Source of the DNA: Neoechinorhynchus agilis
Lineage: Eukaryota > Acanthocephala
DNA: 64,000 bases
Direction: 5' to 3'
Assembly: GCA_051530055.1 (NCBI GenBank)
Contig: CM121342.1
Span: 496,001-560,000 of the forward strand
The position numbers and the translations under genes were made by a program. A model generated the notes under the pieces. The model made no database searches. It was not told the DNA's origin and was given only the letters and a program-made list of their open reading frames with translations. This document shows positions 29,301 to 45,254 of this stretch, piece after piece (position 1 is the stretch's first letter; every line of letters begins with the position of its first letter).

Positions 29301-31380
29301 GTATTGATGTATCTCTGAGTTATTGCTTCACATAATGGTATTCGTTCGTGTGTTAGTATTCGTGTACCTCATGGTGATCATTCGCATGATCGTATACGTG
29401 AACCTGTTGGTATTAATCCATCTTTATATATTCATTGTCCTTTTCGTATTCATGTAACTCTTGTTATTGCTTCACACAATGGTATTCGTTCGTGTGTTAG
29501 TATTCGTGTACCCCATGGTGTTCATTCGCATGATCGTATACGTGAACCTTTTGGTATTAATTCAAATTTTATAATCGTTGTCCTTTTGGTATTCATGTAA
29601 CTCTTATTATTGCTTCACATAATGGTATTCGTTCGTGTGTTAGTATTCGTGTACCTCATGGTGTTCATCCGCATGATCGTATAGGTGAACCTGTTGGTAT
29701 TAATTAATCTTTTTATATTCAATGTCCTTTTGGTATTCATGTAACTCTTCTTATTGCTTCACACAATGGTATTCGTTTGTGTGTTAGTATTCGTGTACCC
29801 CATGGTGTTCATTCGCATGATCGTATACGTGAACCTGTTGGTATTAATTCATCTTTTTATAATCATTGCCCTTTTGGTATTCATGTTACTCTTGTTATTG
29901 CTTCACATAATGGTATTCGTTCGTGTGTTAGTATTCGTGTACCTCATGGTGTTCATTCGAATGATCGTATACGTAAACCTGCCGGTATTAATCCATCTTT
30001 TTATATTCATTGTCCTTTTGGTATTCATGTAACTCTTGTTATTGCTTCACATAATGGTATTCGTTCGTATGTTAGTATTCGTGTACCTCATGGTGTTAAC
30101 TCGTATGATAGTATACGTGAACCTGTTGGTATTAATTCATCTTTTTATATTCATTGACCTTTTGGTATTCATGTAACTCTTGTAATTGCTTCACATAATG
30201 GTATTCGTTCGTGTGTTAGTATTCGTGTACCTAATGGTGTTCACTCGAATGATCGTATACGTGAACCTGTTGGTATTAATTCATCTCTTTATTTTAATTG
30301 TCCTTTTGGTATTCATGTAACTCTTGTTATTGCTTCACATAATGGTATTCGCTCGTGTGTTAGTATTCGTGTACCTCATGGTGTTAACTCGCACGATCGT
30401 ATACGTGAACCTGTTGGTATTAATTAATCTTTTTATATTCATTGTCCTTTTGGTATTCATGTAACTCTTGTTATTGCTTCACATAATGGTATTCGTTCGT
30501 GTGTTAGTATTGGTGTACATCATGGTGTTAACTCGCACGATCGTATACGTGAACCTGTTGGTATTAATTAATCTTTTTATATTCATTGTCCTTTTGGTAT
30601 TAATGTAACTCTTGTTATTGCTTCACACAATGGTATTCGTTCGTGTGTTAGTATTCGTGTACCTTATGGTGTTCATTCGCATGATCGTATATGTAAACCT
30701 GTTTGTATTAATCCATCTTTTTATATTCATTGTCCTTTTGGTATTCATGTAACTCTTGTTATTGCTTCACATTATGGTATTCATTCGTGTGTTGGTATTC
30801 GTGTACTTCATGGTGTTCATTTGCATGATCGTATACGTGAACCTGTTGGTATTAATTCATCTTTTTATATTCATTGTCCTTTTGGTATTCATGTAACTCT
30901 TGTTATTACTTCACATAATGGTATTCGTTCGTGTGTTAGTATTCGTGTACCTCATGGTGTTCATTCGCATGATCGTATACGTAAACCTGTTGGTATTAAT
31001 CGATAGTTTTATATTCTTTGTCCTTTTGGTATTCATGTCACTCTTGTTATTGCTTCACATAATGGTATTCGTTCGTGTGTTAGTATTGGTGTACATCATG
31101 GTGTTAACTCGCACGATCGTATACGTGAACCTGTTGGTATTAATTAATCTTTTTATATTCATTGTCCTTTTGGTATTAATGTAACTCTTGTTATTGCTTC
31201 ACACAATGGTATTCGTTCGTGTGTTAGTATTCCTGTACCTTATGGTGTTCACTCGCATGATCGTATACGTAAACCTGCTGGTATTAATCCATCTTTTTAT
31301 ATTCACTGTCCTTTTGGTATTCATGTAACTCTTGTTATTGCTTCACATAATGGTATTCGTTCGTGTGTTAGTATTCGTGT

Positions 31381-33246
31381 ACCTCATGATGTTAACTCGC
31401 ATGATCGTATACGTGAACCTGTTGGTATTTATTCATCTTTTTATATTAATTGTCCTTTTGGTATTCATGTAACTCTTATACGTGAACCTGTTGGTATAAA
31501 TTCATCTTTTTATATCCATTGTCCCTTTGGTATTCATGTAACTCTTATTATTGCTACACATAATGGTATTCGTTAGGGTGTTAGTATTCGTGTACCTGAT
31601 GGTGTTCATTCGCATGATCGTATACGTGAACCTGTTGGTATTAATTCATCTTTTTATGTTCACTGTCCTTTTGGTATTCATGTAACTCTTGTTATTGCTT
31701 AACATGACGGTATTCGTTCGTGTGTTAGTATTCGTGTACCTCATGGTGTTCATTAGCATGATCGTATACGTGAACCTGTTGGTACTAATTCATCTTTTTA
31801 TATTCATTGTCCTTTTGGTATTCATGTAACTCTTGTCATTGCTTCACATAATGGTATTCGATCGTGTATTAGTATTCGTGTACTTCATGGTGTTCATTAG
31901 CATGATCGTATACGTGAACCTGTTGGTATAAATTCATCTTTTTATATTCATTGTCCTTTTGGTATTCATGCAACTCTTATTATTGCTACACATAATGGTA
32001 TTCGTTCGTGTGTTAGTATTCGTGTACCTCATGGTGTTCACTCGAACGATCGTATACGTAAACCAGCTCGTATTAATCCATCTTTTTATATTCATTGTCC
32101 TTTTGGTATTCATGTAACTCTTGTTATTGCTTCACATAATGGTATTCGTTCGTGTGTTAGTATTCGTGTACCTCATGATGTTAACTCGCATGATCGTATA
32201 CGTGAACCTGTTGGTATTTATTCATCTTTTTATATTAATTGTCCTTATTGTATTCATGTAACTCTTGTTATTGCTTCACATAATGGTATTCGTTCGTGTG
32301 TTAGTATTCGTGTACCTCATGATGTTAACTCGCATGATCGTATACGTGAACCTGTTGGTATTTATTCATCTTTTTATATTAATTGTCCTTTTGGTATTCA
32401 TGTAACTCTTATACGTGAACCTGTTGGTATAAATTCATCTTTTTATATTCATTGTCCCTTTGGTATTCATGTAACTCTTATTATTGCTACACATAATGGT
32501 ATTCGTTAGGGTGTTAGTATTCGTGTACCTGATGGTGTTCATTCGCATGATCGTATACGTGAACCTGTTGGTATTAATTCATCTTTTTATGTTCACTGTC
32601 CTTTTGGTATTCATGTAACTCTTGTTATTGCTTAACATGACGGTATTCGTTCGTGTGTTAGTATTCGTGTACCTCATGGTGTTCATTAGCATGATCGTAT
32701 ACGTGAACCTGTTGGTACTAATTCATCTTTTTATATTCATTGTCCTTTTGGTATTCATGTAACTCTTGTCATTGCTTCACATAATGGTATTCGATCGTGT
32801 ATTAGTATTCGTGTACTTCATGGTGTTCATTAGCATGATCGTATACGTGAACCTGTTGGTATAAATTCATCTTTTTATATTCATTGTCCTTTTGGTATTC
32901 ATGCAACTCTTATTATTGCTACACATAATGGTATTCGTTCGTGTGTTAGTATTCGTGTACCTCATGGTGTTCACTCGAACGATCGTATACGTAAACCAGC
33001 TGGTATTAATCCATCTTTTTATATTCATTGTCCTTTTGGTATTCATGTAACTCTTGTTATTGCTTCACATAATGGTATTCGTTCGTGTGTTAGTATTCGT
33101 GCACCTCATGATGTTAACTCGCATGATCGTATACGTGAACCTGTTGGTATTTATTCATCTTTTTATATTAATTGTCCTTATTGTATTCATGTAACTCTTG
33201 TTATTGCATCACATAATGGTATTCGTTCGTGTGTTAGTATTCGTGT
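31381..33246 (+). repeat. 933-bp tandem duplication inside the satellite
   Basis: The segment 31,381-32,313 is followed directly by a near-identical copy at 32,314-33,246. The 933-bp offset equals six full 144-bp units plus one 69-bp unit. The short unit arose from a 75-bp deletion that joins GGTATTCATGTAACTCTT of subunit A to ATACGTGAACC of subunit C; it is visible near 31,480 and 32,410 and again near 36,080. Other shared markers in both copies are GTATTCGTTAGGGTG, GCTTAACATGACGG, GGTACTAATTC and the GTACTTCATGG variant. Copies differ at a few single bases only, for example CCAGCTCG versus CCAGCTGG. Confidence 0.85.
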
Positions 33247-36200
33247 ACCTAATGGTGTTCATTTGCATGATCGTATACGTGAGCCTGTTGGTATTAATTC
33301 ATCTTTTTATATTCATTGTCCTTTTGGTATTGATGTAACTCTTGTTATTGCTTCACATAATGGTATTCGTTCGTGTGTTAGTATTCGTGTACCTCATGGT
33401 GATCATTCGCATGATCGTATACGTAAACCTATTGGTATTAATCCATCTTTATATATTCATTGTCCTTTTGGTATTCATGTAACTCTTGTTATTGCTTCAC
33501 ACAATGGTGTTCGTTCGTGTGTTAGTATTCGTGTACCCCATGGTGTTCATTCGCATGATCGTATACGTGAACCTGTTGGTATTAATTCAAATTTTATAAT
33601 CATTGTCCTTTTGGTATTCATGTAACTCTTGTTATTGCTTCACATAATGGTATTCGTTCGTGTGTTAGTATTCGTGTACCTAATGGTGTTGATCCGCATG
33701 ATCGTATAAGTGAACCTGTTGGTATTAATTCATCCTTTTATATTCAATGTCCTTTTGGTATTCATGTAACTCTTCTTATTGCTTCACACAATGGTATTCG
33801 TTCGTGTGTTAGTATTCGTGTACCCCATGGTGTTCATTCGCATGATCGTATACGTGAACCTGTTGGTATTAAATCATCTTTTTATAATCATTGTCCTTTT
33901 GGTATTCATGTTACTCTTGTTATTGCTTAACATAATGGTATTCGTTCGTGTGTTAGTATTCGTGTACCTCATGGTGTTCACTCGAATGATCGTATACGTG
34001 AACCCGTTGGTATAATTTCTTCTTTTAATGTTAATTGTCCTTTTGGTATTCATGTAACTCTTGTTATTGCTTCACATAATGGTATTCGTTCGTGTGTTAG
34101 TATTCGTGTACCTCATGGTGTTCATTCGCATCATCGTATACGTAAACCTGTTGGTATTAATCCATCTTTTTATCTTAATTGTCCTTATGGTATTCATGTA
34201 ACTCTTGTTATTGCTTCACACAATGGCATTCGTTCGTGTGTTAGTATTCGTGTACCTCATGGTGTTCACTCGAATGATCGTATAAGTGAACCTGTTGGTA
34301 TTAATTCATCTTTTTATATTAATTGTCCTTTGGTATTCATGTAACTCTTGTTATTGCTTCAGATAATGGTATTCGTCCGTGTGATAGTATTCGTGTACCT
34401 CATGGTGTTCATTCGCATGATCGTATACGTAAACCTGTTGGTATTAATCCATCTTTTTATATTCATCGTCCTTTTGGTATTCATGTAACTCTTGTTATTG
34501 CTTCACATATGGGTATTGGTCGTGTGTTAGTATTCGTGTACCTCATGGTGTTCACTCGCATGATCGTATACGTGAACCTGTTGGTATAAATTCATCTTTT
34601 TATATTCATTGTCCTTTTGGTATTAATGCAACTCTTATTATTGCTACACATAATGGTATTCGTTAGGGTGTTAGTATTCGTGTACCTCATGGTGTTCACT
34701 CGCATGATCGTATACGTGAACCTGTTGGTATAAATTCATCTTTTTATATCCATTGTCCTTTTGGTATTCATGTAACTCTTATTATTGCTACACATAATGG
34801 TATTCGTTAGGGTGTTAGTATTCGTGTACCTGATGGTGTTCATTCGCATGATCGTATACGTGAACCTGTTGGTATTAATTCATCTTTTTATGTTCACTGT
34901 CCTTTTGGTATTCATGTAACTCTTGTTATTGCTTAACATAACGGTATTCGTTCGTGTGTTAGTATTCGTGTACCTCATGGTGTTCATTAGCATGATCGTA
35001 TACGTGAACCTGTTGGTACTAATTCATCTTTTTATATTCATTGTCCTTTTGGTATTCATGTAACTCTTGTCATTGCTTCACATAATGGTATTCGATCGTG
35101 TATTAGTATTCGTGTACTTCATGGTGTTCATTAGCATGATCGTTTACGTGAACCTGTTGGTATAAATTCATCTTTTTATATCCATTGTCCTTTTGGTATT
35201 CATGTAACTCTTATTATTGCTACACATAATGGTATTCGTTAGGGTGTTAGTATTCGTGTACCTGATGGTGTTCACTCGAACGATCGTATACGTAAACCAG
35301 CTGGTATTAATCCCTCTTTTTATATTCATTGTCCTTTTGGTATTCATGTAACTCTTGTTATTGCTTCACATAATGGTATTCGTTCGTGTTTTAGTATTCG
35401 TGTACCTCATGATGTTAACTCGCATGATCGTATACGTGAACCTGTTGGTATTAACTCATCTTTTTATATTCATTGTCCTTTTGGTATTATTGCAACTCTT
35501 ATTATTGCTTCACATAATGGTATTCGTTCGTGTGTTAGTATTCGTGTACCTCATGGTGATTATTCGCATGATCGTATACGTAAACCTGTTGGTATTAATC
35601 CATCTTTTTATATTCATTGTCCTTTTGGTATTCATGTAACTCTTGTTATTGCGTCAAATAATGGTATTCGTTCGTGTGTTAGTATTCGTGTACCTCATGG
35701 TGTTCACTCGAATGATCGTATACGTGAACCTGTTGGTATTAATTCATCTTTTTATATTCATTGTCCTTTTGGTATTCATGTAACTCTTGTTATTGCTTCA
35801 CATAATGGTATTCGTTCGTTTGTTAGTATTCGTGTAACTCATGGTGTTCACTCGAATGATCGTATACGTAAACCTGCCGGTATTAATCCATCTTTTTATA
35901 TTCATTGTCCTTTTGGTATTCATGTAACTCTTGTTATTGCTTCACATAATGGTATTCGTTCGTGTGTTAGTATTCGTGTACCTCATGATGTTAACTCGCA
36001 TGATCGTATACGTGAACCTGTTGGTATTTATTCATCTTTTTATATTAATTGTCCTTTTGGTATTCATGTAACTCTTATACGTGAACCTGTTGGTATAAAT
36101 TCATCTTTTTATATCCATTGTCCCTTTGGTATTCATGTAACTCTTATTATTGCTACACATAATGGTATTCGTTAGGGTGTTAGTATTCGTGTACCTGATG

Positions 36201-39200
36201 GTGTTCATTCGCATGATCGTATACGTGAACCTGTTGGTATTAATTCATCTTTTTATATTCATTGTCCTTTTGGTATTCATGTAACTCTTGTTATTGCTTC
36301 ACATAATGGTATTCGTTCGTGTGTTAGTATTCGTGTACCTCATGGTGTTCATTAGCATGATCGTATACGTGAACCTGTTGGTATTAATTCATCTTTTTAT
36401 ATTCATTGTCCTTTTGGTATTCATGTAACTCTTGTTATTGCTTCACATAATGGTATTCGTTCGTGTGTTAGTATTCGTGTACCTCATGGTGTTCACTCGC
36501 ATGATCGTATACGTAAACCTGTTGGTATTAATTCATCTTTTTATATTCATTGTCCTTTTGGTATTCATGTAACTCTTGTTATTGCTTCACATAATGGTAT
36601 TCGTTCGTGTGTTAGTATTCGTGTACCTCATGGTGTTCATTAGCATGATCGTATACGTGAACCTGTTGGTATAAATTCATCTTTTTATATTCATTGTCCT
36701 TTTGGTATTCATGCAACTCTTATTATTGCTACACATAATGGTATTCGTTCGTGTGTTAGTATTCGTGTACCTCATGGTGTTCACTCGAATGATCGTATAC
36801 GTAAACCAGCTGGTATTAATCCATCTTTTTATATTCATTGTCCTTTTGGTATTCATGTAACTCTTGTTATTGCTTCACATAATGGTATTCGTTCGTGTGT
36901 TAGTATTCGTGTACCTCATGATGTTAACTCGCATGATCGTATACGTGAACCTGTTGGTATTTATTCATCTTTTTATATTAATTGTCCTTATTGTATTCAT
37001 GTAACTCTTGTTATTGCTTCACATAATGGTATTCGTTCGTGTGTTAGTATTCGTGCACCTCATGGTGTTCATTCGCATGATCGTATACGTAAACCTGTTG
37101 GTATTAATCAATCTTTTTATATTCATTATCCTTTTGGTATTCATGTAACTCTTGTTATTGCTTCACATATGGGTATTCGTTCGTGTGTTAGTATTCGTGT
37201 ACCTCATGGTGTTCACTCGCATGATCGTATACGTTAACCTGTTGGTATTAATTCATCTTTTTATATTCATTGTCCTTTTGGTATTCATGTAACTCTTGTT
37301 ATTGCTTCACATAATGGTATTCGTTCGTGTGTTAGTATTCGTGTACCACATGGTGTTCATTCGCATGATCGTATACGTAAACCTGTTGGTATTTATTCAT
37401 CTTTTTATATTAATTGTCCTTATGGTATTCATGTAACTCTTGTTATTGCTTCACATAATGGTATTCGTTCGTGTGTTAGTATTCGTGTACCTCATGGTGT
37501 TCATTCGCATGATCGTATACGTGAACCTGTTGGTATTAATTCATCTTTTTATATTCATTGTCCTTTTGGTATTCATGTAACTCTTGTTATTGCTTCACAT
37601 AATGGTATTCGTTCGTGTGTTAGTATTCGTGTACCTCATGATGTTAACTCGCATGATCGTATACGTGAACCTGTTGGTATTTATTCATCTTTTTATATTA
37701 ATTGTCCTTATTGTATTCATGTAACTCTTGTTATTGCTTCACATAATGGTATTCGTTCGTGTGTTAGTATTCGTGCACCTCATGGTGTTCATTCGCATGA
37801 TCGTATACGTGAACCCGTTGGTATAATTTCTTCTTTTAATGTTCATTGTCCTTTTGGTATTCATGTAACTCTTATTATTGCTACACATAATGGTATTCGT
37901 TCGGGTGTTAGTATTCGTGTACCTCATGGTGTTCACTCGCATGATCGTATACGTAAACCTGTTGGTATTAATTCATATTTTTATGTTCATTGTCCTTCTG
38001 GTATTCATGTAACTCTTGTTATTGCTTCACATAATGGTATTCGTTCGTGTGTTAGTATTCGTGTACCTTATGGTGTTAACTCGCATGATCGTATACGTGA
38101 ACCTGTTGGTATAAATTCATTTTTTTTAATTGTCCTTTTGGTATTCGTGTAACTCTTGTTATTGCTTCACATATGGGTATTCGTTCGTGTGTTAGCATTC
38201 GTGTACCTCATGGTGTTCACTCGCATGATCGTATACGTAAACCTGTTGGTATTAATTCATCTTTTTATATTCATTGTCCTTTTGGTATTCATTTAACTCT
38301 TGTTATTGCTTCACATAATGGTATTCGTTCGTGTGTTAGAATTCGTGCACCTCATGGTGTTCATTCGCATGATCGTATACGTAAACCTGTTGGTATTAAT
38401 CAATCTTTTTATATTCATTATCCTTTTGGTATTCATGTAACTCTTATTATTGCTACACATAATGGTATTCGTTCGTGTGTTAGTATTCGTGTACCTCATG
38501 GTGTTCACTCGCATGATCGTATACGTTAACCTGTTGGTATTAATTCATCTTTTTATATTCATTGTCCTTTTGGTATTCATGTAACTCTTGTTATTGCTTC
38601 ACATAATGGTATTCGTTCGTGTGTTAGTATTCGTGTACCACATGGTGTTCATTCGCATGATCGTATACGTAAACCTGTTGGTATTTATTCATCTTTTTAT
38701 ATTAATTGTCCTTATGGTATTCATGTAACTCTTGTTATTGCTTCACATAATGGTATTCGTTCGTGTGTTAGTATTCGTGTACCTCATGGTGTTCATTCGC
38801 ATGATCGTATACGTAAACCTGTTGGTATTAATCCATCTTTTTATATTCATTGTCCTTTTGGTATTCATGTAACTCTTGTTATTGCTTCACATAATGGTAT
38901 TCGTTCGTGTGTTAGTATTCGTGTACCTCATGGTGTTCACTCGCATGATCGTATACGTAAACCTGTTGGTATTAATTCATCTTTTTATATTCATTGTCCT
39001 TTTGGTATTCATGTAACTCTTGTTATTGCTTCACATAATGGTATTCGTTCGTGTGTTAGTATTCGTGTACCTCATGGTGTTCATTCGCATGATCGTATAC
39101 GTAAACCTGTTGGTATTAATCCATCTTTTTATATTCATTGTCCTTTTGGTATTCATGTAACTCTTGTTATTGCTTCACATAATGGTATTCGTTCGTGTGT

Positions 39201-42200
39201 TAGTATTCGTGTACCTCATGGTGTTCATTCGCATGATCGTATACGTGAACCTGTTGGTATTAATTCATCTTTTTATAATCATTGTCCTTTTGGTATTCAT
39301 GTTACTCTTGTTATTGCTTCACATAATGGTATTCGTTCGTGTGTTAGTATTCGTGTACCTCATGGTGATTATTCGCATGATCGTATACGTAAACCTGTTG
39401 GTATTAATTCATCTTTTTATATTCATTGTCCTTTTGGTATTAATGTAACTCTTGTTATTGCTTTACATAATGGTATTCGTTCAAGTGTTAGTATTCGTGT
39501 ACCTCATGGTGTTCCCTCGAATGATCGTATACGTAAACCAGCTGGTATTAATCCATCTTTTTATATTCATTGTCCTTTTGGTATTCATGTAACTCTTGTT
39601 ATTGCTTCACATAATGGTATTCGTTCGTATGTTAGTATTCGTGTACCTCATGATGTTAACTCGCATGATCGTATACGTGAATCTGTTGGTATTTATTCAT
39701 CTTTTTATATTAATTGTCCTTATTGTATTCATGTAACTCTTGTTATTGCTTCACATAATGGTATTCGTTCGTGTGTTAGTATTCGTGCACCTCATGGTGT
39801 TCATTCGCATGATCGTATACGTGAACCCGTTGGTATAATTTCTTCTTTTAATGTTCATTGTCCTTTTGGTATTCATGTAACTCTTATTATTGCTACACAT
39901 AATGGTATTCCTTCGGGTGTTAGTATTCGTGTACCTCATGGTGTTCATCCGCATGATCGTATACGTAAACCTGTTGGTATTAATTCATCTTTTTATGTTC
40001 ATTGTCCTTTTGGTATTCATGTAACTCTTATTATTGCTTCACATAATGGTATTCGTTCGTGTGTTAGTATTCGTGTACCTTATGGTGTTAACTCGCATGA
40101 TCGTATACGTGAACCTGTTGGTATAAATTCATTTTTTTTCCTTGTCCTTTTGGTATTCGTGTAACTCTTGTTATTGCTTCACATATGGGTATTCGTTCGT
40201 GTGTTAGTATTCGTGTACCTCATGGTGTTCATTCGCATGATCGTATACGTAAACCTGTTGGTATTAATCCATCTTTTTATATTCATTGTCCTTTTGGTAT
40301 TCATGTAACCCTTGTTACTGCTTCACGTAATGGTATTCGTTCGTGTGTTAGTATTCGTGTACCTGATGGTGTTCATTCGCATGATCGTATACGTGAACTT
40401 GTTGGTATTAATTCATCTTTTTATGTTCACTGTCCTTTTGGTATTCATGTAACTCTTGTTATTGCTTAACATAACGGTATTCGTTCGTGTGTTAGTATTC
40501 GTGTACCTCATGGTGTTCATTAGCATGATCGTATACGTGAACCTGTTGGTATTAATTCATCTTTTTATATTCATTGTCCTTTTGGTATTCATGTAACTCT
40601 TGTTATTGCTTCACATAATGGTATTCGTTCGTGTGTTAGTATTCGTGTACCTCATGGTGTTCATTAGCATGATCGTATACGTGAACCTGTTGGTATTAAT
40701 TCATCTTTTTATATTCATTGTCCTTTTGGTATTCATGTAACTCTTGTTATTGCTTCACATAATGGTATTCGTTCGTGTGTTAGTATTCGTGTACCTTATG
40801 GTGTTAACTCGCATGATCGTATACGTGAACCTGTTGGTATAAATTCATTTTTTCCTTGTCCTTTTGGTATTCGTGTAACTCTTGTTATTGCTTCACATAT
40901 GGGTATTCGTTCGTGTGTTAGTATTCGTGTACCTCATGGTGTTCATTCGCATGATCGTATACGTAAACCTGTTGGTATTAATCCATCTTTATATATTCAT
41001 TGTCCTTTTGGTATTCATGTAACTCTTGTTATTGCTTCACATAATGGTATTCGTTCGTGTGTTAGTATTCGTGTACCTCATGGTGTTCATCCGCATGATC
41101 GTATACGTGAACCCGTTGGTATAATTTCTTCTTTTAATGTTCATTGTCCTTTTGGTATTCATGTAACTCTTATTATTGCTTCACATAATGGTATTCGTTC
41201 GTGTGTTAGTATTCGTGTACCTTATGGTGTTAACTCGCATGATCGTATACGTAAACCTGTTGGTATTAATTCATCTTTTTATATTCATTGTCCTTTTGGT
41301 ATTCATGTAACTCTTGTTATTGCTTCACATAATGGTATTCGTTCGTGTGTTAGTATTCGTGTACCTCATGATGTTAACTCGCATGATCGTATACGTGAAT
41401 CTGTTGGTATTTATTCATCTTTTTATATTAATTGTCCTTATTGTATTCATGTAACTCTTGTTATTGCTTCACATAATGGTATTCGTTCGTGTGTTAGTAT
41501 TCGTGCACCTCATGGTGTTCATTCGCATGATCGTATACGTGAACCCGTTGGTATAATTTCTTCTTTTAATGTTCATTGTCCTTTTGGTATTCATGTAACT
41601 CTTATTATTGCTTCACATAATGGTATTCGTTCGTGTGTTAGTATTCGTGTACCTTATGGTGTTAACTCGCATGATCGTATACGTAAACCTGTTGGTATTA
41701 ATTCATCTTTTTATATTCATTGTCCTTTTGGTATTCATGTAACTCTTGTTATTGCTTCACATAATGGTATTCGTTCGTGTGTTAGTATTCGTGTACCTCA
41801 TGGTGTTCATTCGCATGATCGTATACGTAAACCTGTTGGTATTAATCCATCTTTTTATATTCATTGTCCTTTTGGTATTCATGTAACCCTTGTTATTGCT
41901 TCACGTAATGGTATTCGTTCGTGTGTTAGTATTCGTGTACCTGATGGTGTTCATTCGCATGATCGTATACGTGAACTTGTTGGTATTAATTCATCTTTTT
42001 ATGTTCACTGTCCTTTTGGTATTCATGTAACTCTTGTTATTGCTTAACATAACGGTATTCGTTCGTGTGTTAGTATTCGTGTACCTCATGGTGTTCATTA
42101 GCATGATCGTATACGTGAACCTGTTGGTACTAATTCATCTTTTTATATTCATTGTCCTTTTGGTATTCATGTAACTCTTGTCATTGCTTCACATAATGGT

Positions 42201-45200
42201 ATTCGATCGTGTATTAGTATTCGTGTACTTCATGGTGTTCATTAGCATGATCGTATACGTGAACCTGTTGGTATAAATTCATCTTTTTATATTCATTGTC
42301 CTTTTGGTATTCATGCAACTCTTATTATTGCTACACATAATGGTATTCGTTCGTGTGTTAGTATTTGTGTACCTCATGGTGTTCACTCGAATGATCGTAT
42401 ACGTAAACCAGCTGGTATTAATCCATCTTTTTATATTCATTGTCATTTTGGCATTCATGTAACTCTTGTTATTGCTTCACATAATGGTATTCGTTCGTGT
42501 GTTAGTATTCGTGTACCTCATGATGTTAACTCGCATGATCGTATACGTGAACCTGTTGGTATTTATTCATCTTTTTATATTAATTGTCCATATTGTATTC
42601 ATGTAACTCTTGTTATTGCTTCACATAATGGTATTCGTTCGTGTGTTTGTATTCGTACACCTCATGGTGTTCATTCGCATGATCGTATACGTAAACCTGT
42701 TGGTATTAATCAATCTTTTTATATTCATTATCCTTTTGGTATTCATGTAACTCTTGTCATTGCTTCACATATGGGTATTCGTTCGTGTGTTAGTATTCGT
42801 GTACGTCATGGTGTTCACTCGCATGATCGTATACGTTAACCTGTTGGTATAAATTCATCTTTTTATATTCATTGTCCTTTTGGTATTCATGTAACTCTTG
42901 TTATTGCTTCACATAATGGTATTCGTTCGTGTGTTAGTATTCGTGTACCACATGGTGTTCATTCGCATGATCGTATACGTAAACCTGTTGGTATTTATCC
43001 ATCTTTTTATATTCATTATCCTTTTGGTATTCATGTAACTCTTGTTATTGCTTCACATATGGGTATTCGTTCGTGTGTTAGTATTCGTGTACCTCATGGT
43101 GTTCACTCGCATGATCGTATACGTAAACCTGCTGGTATTAATCCATCTTTTTATATTCATTGTCCTTTTGGTATTCATGTAACTCTTGTTATTGCTTCAC
43201 ATAATGGTATTCGTTCGTGTGTTAGTATTCGTGTACCTCATGATGTTAACTCGCATGATCGTATACGTGAACCTGTTGGTATTTATTCATCTTTTTATAT
43301 TAATTGTCCTTATGGTATTCATGTAACTCTTGTTATTGCTTCACATAATGGTATTCGTTCGTGTGTTAGTATTCGTGCACCTCATGATGTTCATTCGCAT
43401 AATCGTATACGTGAACCCGTTGGTATAATTTCTTCTTTTAATGTTAATTGTCCTTTTGGTATTCATGTAACTCTTGTTATTGCTTCACATAATGGTATTC
43501 GTTCGTGTGTTAGTATTCGTGTACCTCATGGTGTTCATTCGCATGATCGTATACGTAAACCTGTTGGTATTAATCCATCTTTTTATCTTAATTGTCCTTA
43601 TGGTATTCATGTAACTCTTGTTATTGCCTCACACAATGGCATTCGTTCGTGTGTTAGTATTCGTGTACCTCATGGTGTTCACTCGAATGATCGTATACGT
43701 GAACCTGTTGGTATTAATTCATCTTTTTATATTAATTGTCCTTTGGTATTCATGTAACTCTTGTTATTGCTTCAGATAATGGTATTCGTCCGTGTGTTAG
43801 TATTCGTTTACCTCATGGTGTTCATTCGCATGATCGTATACGTAAACCTGTTGGTATTAATCCATCTTTTTATATTCATTGTCCTTTTGGTATTCATGTA
43901 ACTCTTGTTATTGCTTCACATATGGGTATTCGTTCGTGTGTTAGTATTCGTGTACCTCATGGTGTTCACTCGCATGATCGTATACGTTAACCTGTTGGTA
44001 TTAATTCATCTTTTTATATTCATTGTCCTTTTGGTATTAATGTAACTCTTGTTATTGCTTCACATAATGGTATTCGTTCAAGTGTTAGTATTCGTGTACC
44101 TCATGGTGTTCCCTCGAATGATCGTATACGTAAACCAGCTGGTATTAATCCATCTTTTTATATTCATTGTCCTTTTGGTATTCATGTAACTCTTGTTATT
44201 GCTTCACATAATGGTATTCGTTCGTGTGTTAGTATTCGTGTACCTCATGATGTTAACTCGCATGATCGTATACGTAAACCTGTTGGTATTTATTCATCTT
44301 TTTATATTAATTGTCCTTATTGTATTCATGTAACTCTTGTTATTGCTTCACATAATGGTATTCGTTCGTGTGTTAGTATTCGTGCACCTCATGGTGTTCA
44401 TTCGCATGATCGTATACGTGAACCCGTTGGTATAATTTCTTCTTTTAATGTTCATTGTCCTTTTGGTATTCATGTAACTCTTATTATTGCAACACATAAT
44501 GGTATTCCTTCGGGTGTTAGTATTCGTGTACCTCATGGTGTTCACTCGCATGATCGTATACGTAAACCTGTTGGTATTAATTCATCTTTTTATATTCATT
44601 GTCCTTTTGGTATTCATGTAACTCTTGTTATTGCTTCACATAATGGTATTCGTTCGTGTGTTCGTATTCGTGTACCTCATGGTGTTCACTCGAATGATCG
44701 TATACGTGAACCTTTTGGTATTAATTCATCTTTTTATATTCATTGTCCTTTTGGTATTCATGTAACTCTTGTTATTGCAGCACATTATGGTATTCGTTCG
44801 TGTGTCAGTATTCGTGTACCACATGGTGTTCATTCGCATGATCGTATACGTAAACCTGCTGGTATTAATCCATCTTTATATATTCATTGTCCTTTTGGTA
44901 TTCATGTAACTCTTGTTATTGCTTCACATAATGGTATTCGTTCGTGTGTTAGTATTCGTGTACCTCATGGTGTTCATCCGCATGATCGTATACGTAAACC
45001 TGTTGGTATTAATCGATCTTTTTATATTCATTATCCTTTTGGTATTCATGTAACTCTTGTTATTGCTTCACATATGGGTATTCGTTCGTGTGTCAGTATT
45101 CGTGTACCACATGGTGTTCATTCGCATGATCGTATACGTAAACCTGTTAGTATTAATCCATCCTTTTATATTCATTATCCTTTTGGTATTCATGTAACTC

Positions 45201-45254
45201 TTGTTATTGCTTCACATAATGGTATTCGTTCGTGTGTTAGTATTCGTGTACCTC

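Noticed and set aside
31570-36180. TTAGGG strings (GTTAGGGTG) suggesting telomeric repeats
   Set aside because: They are single occurrences inside satellite units, created by one variant of subunit B, and never in tandem.
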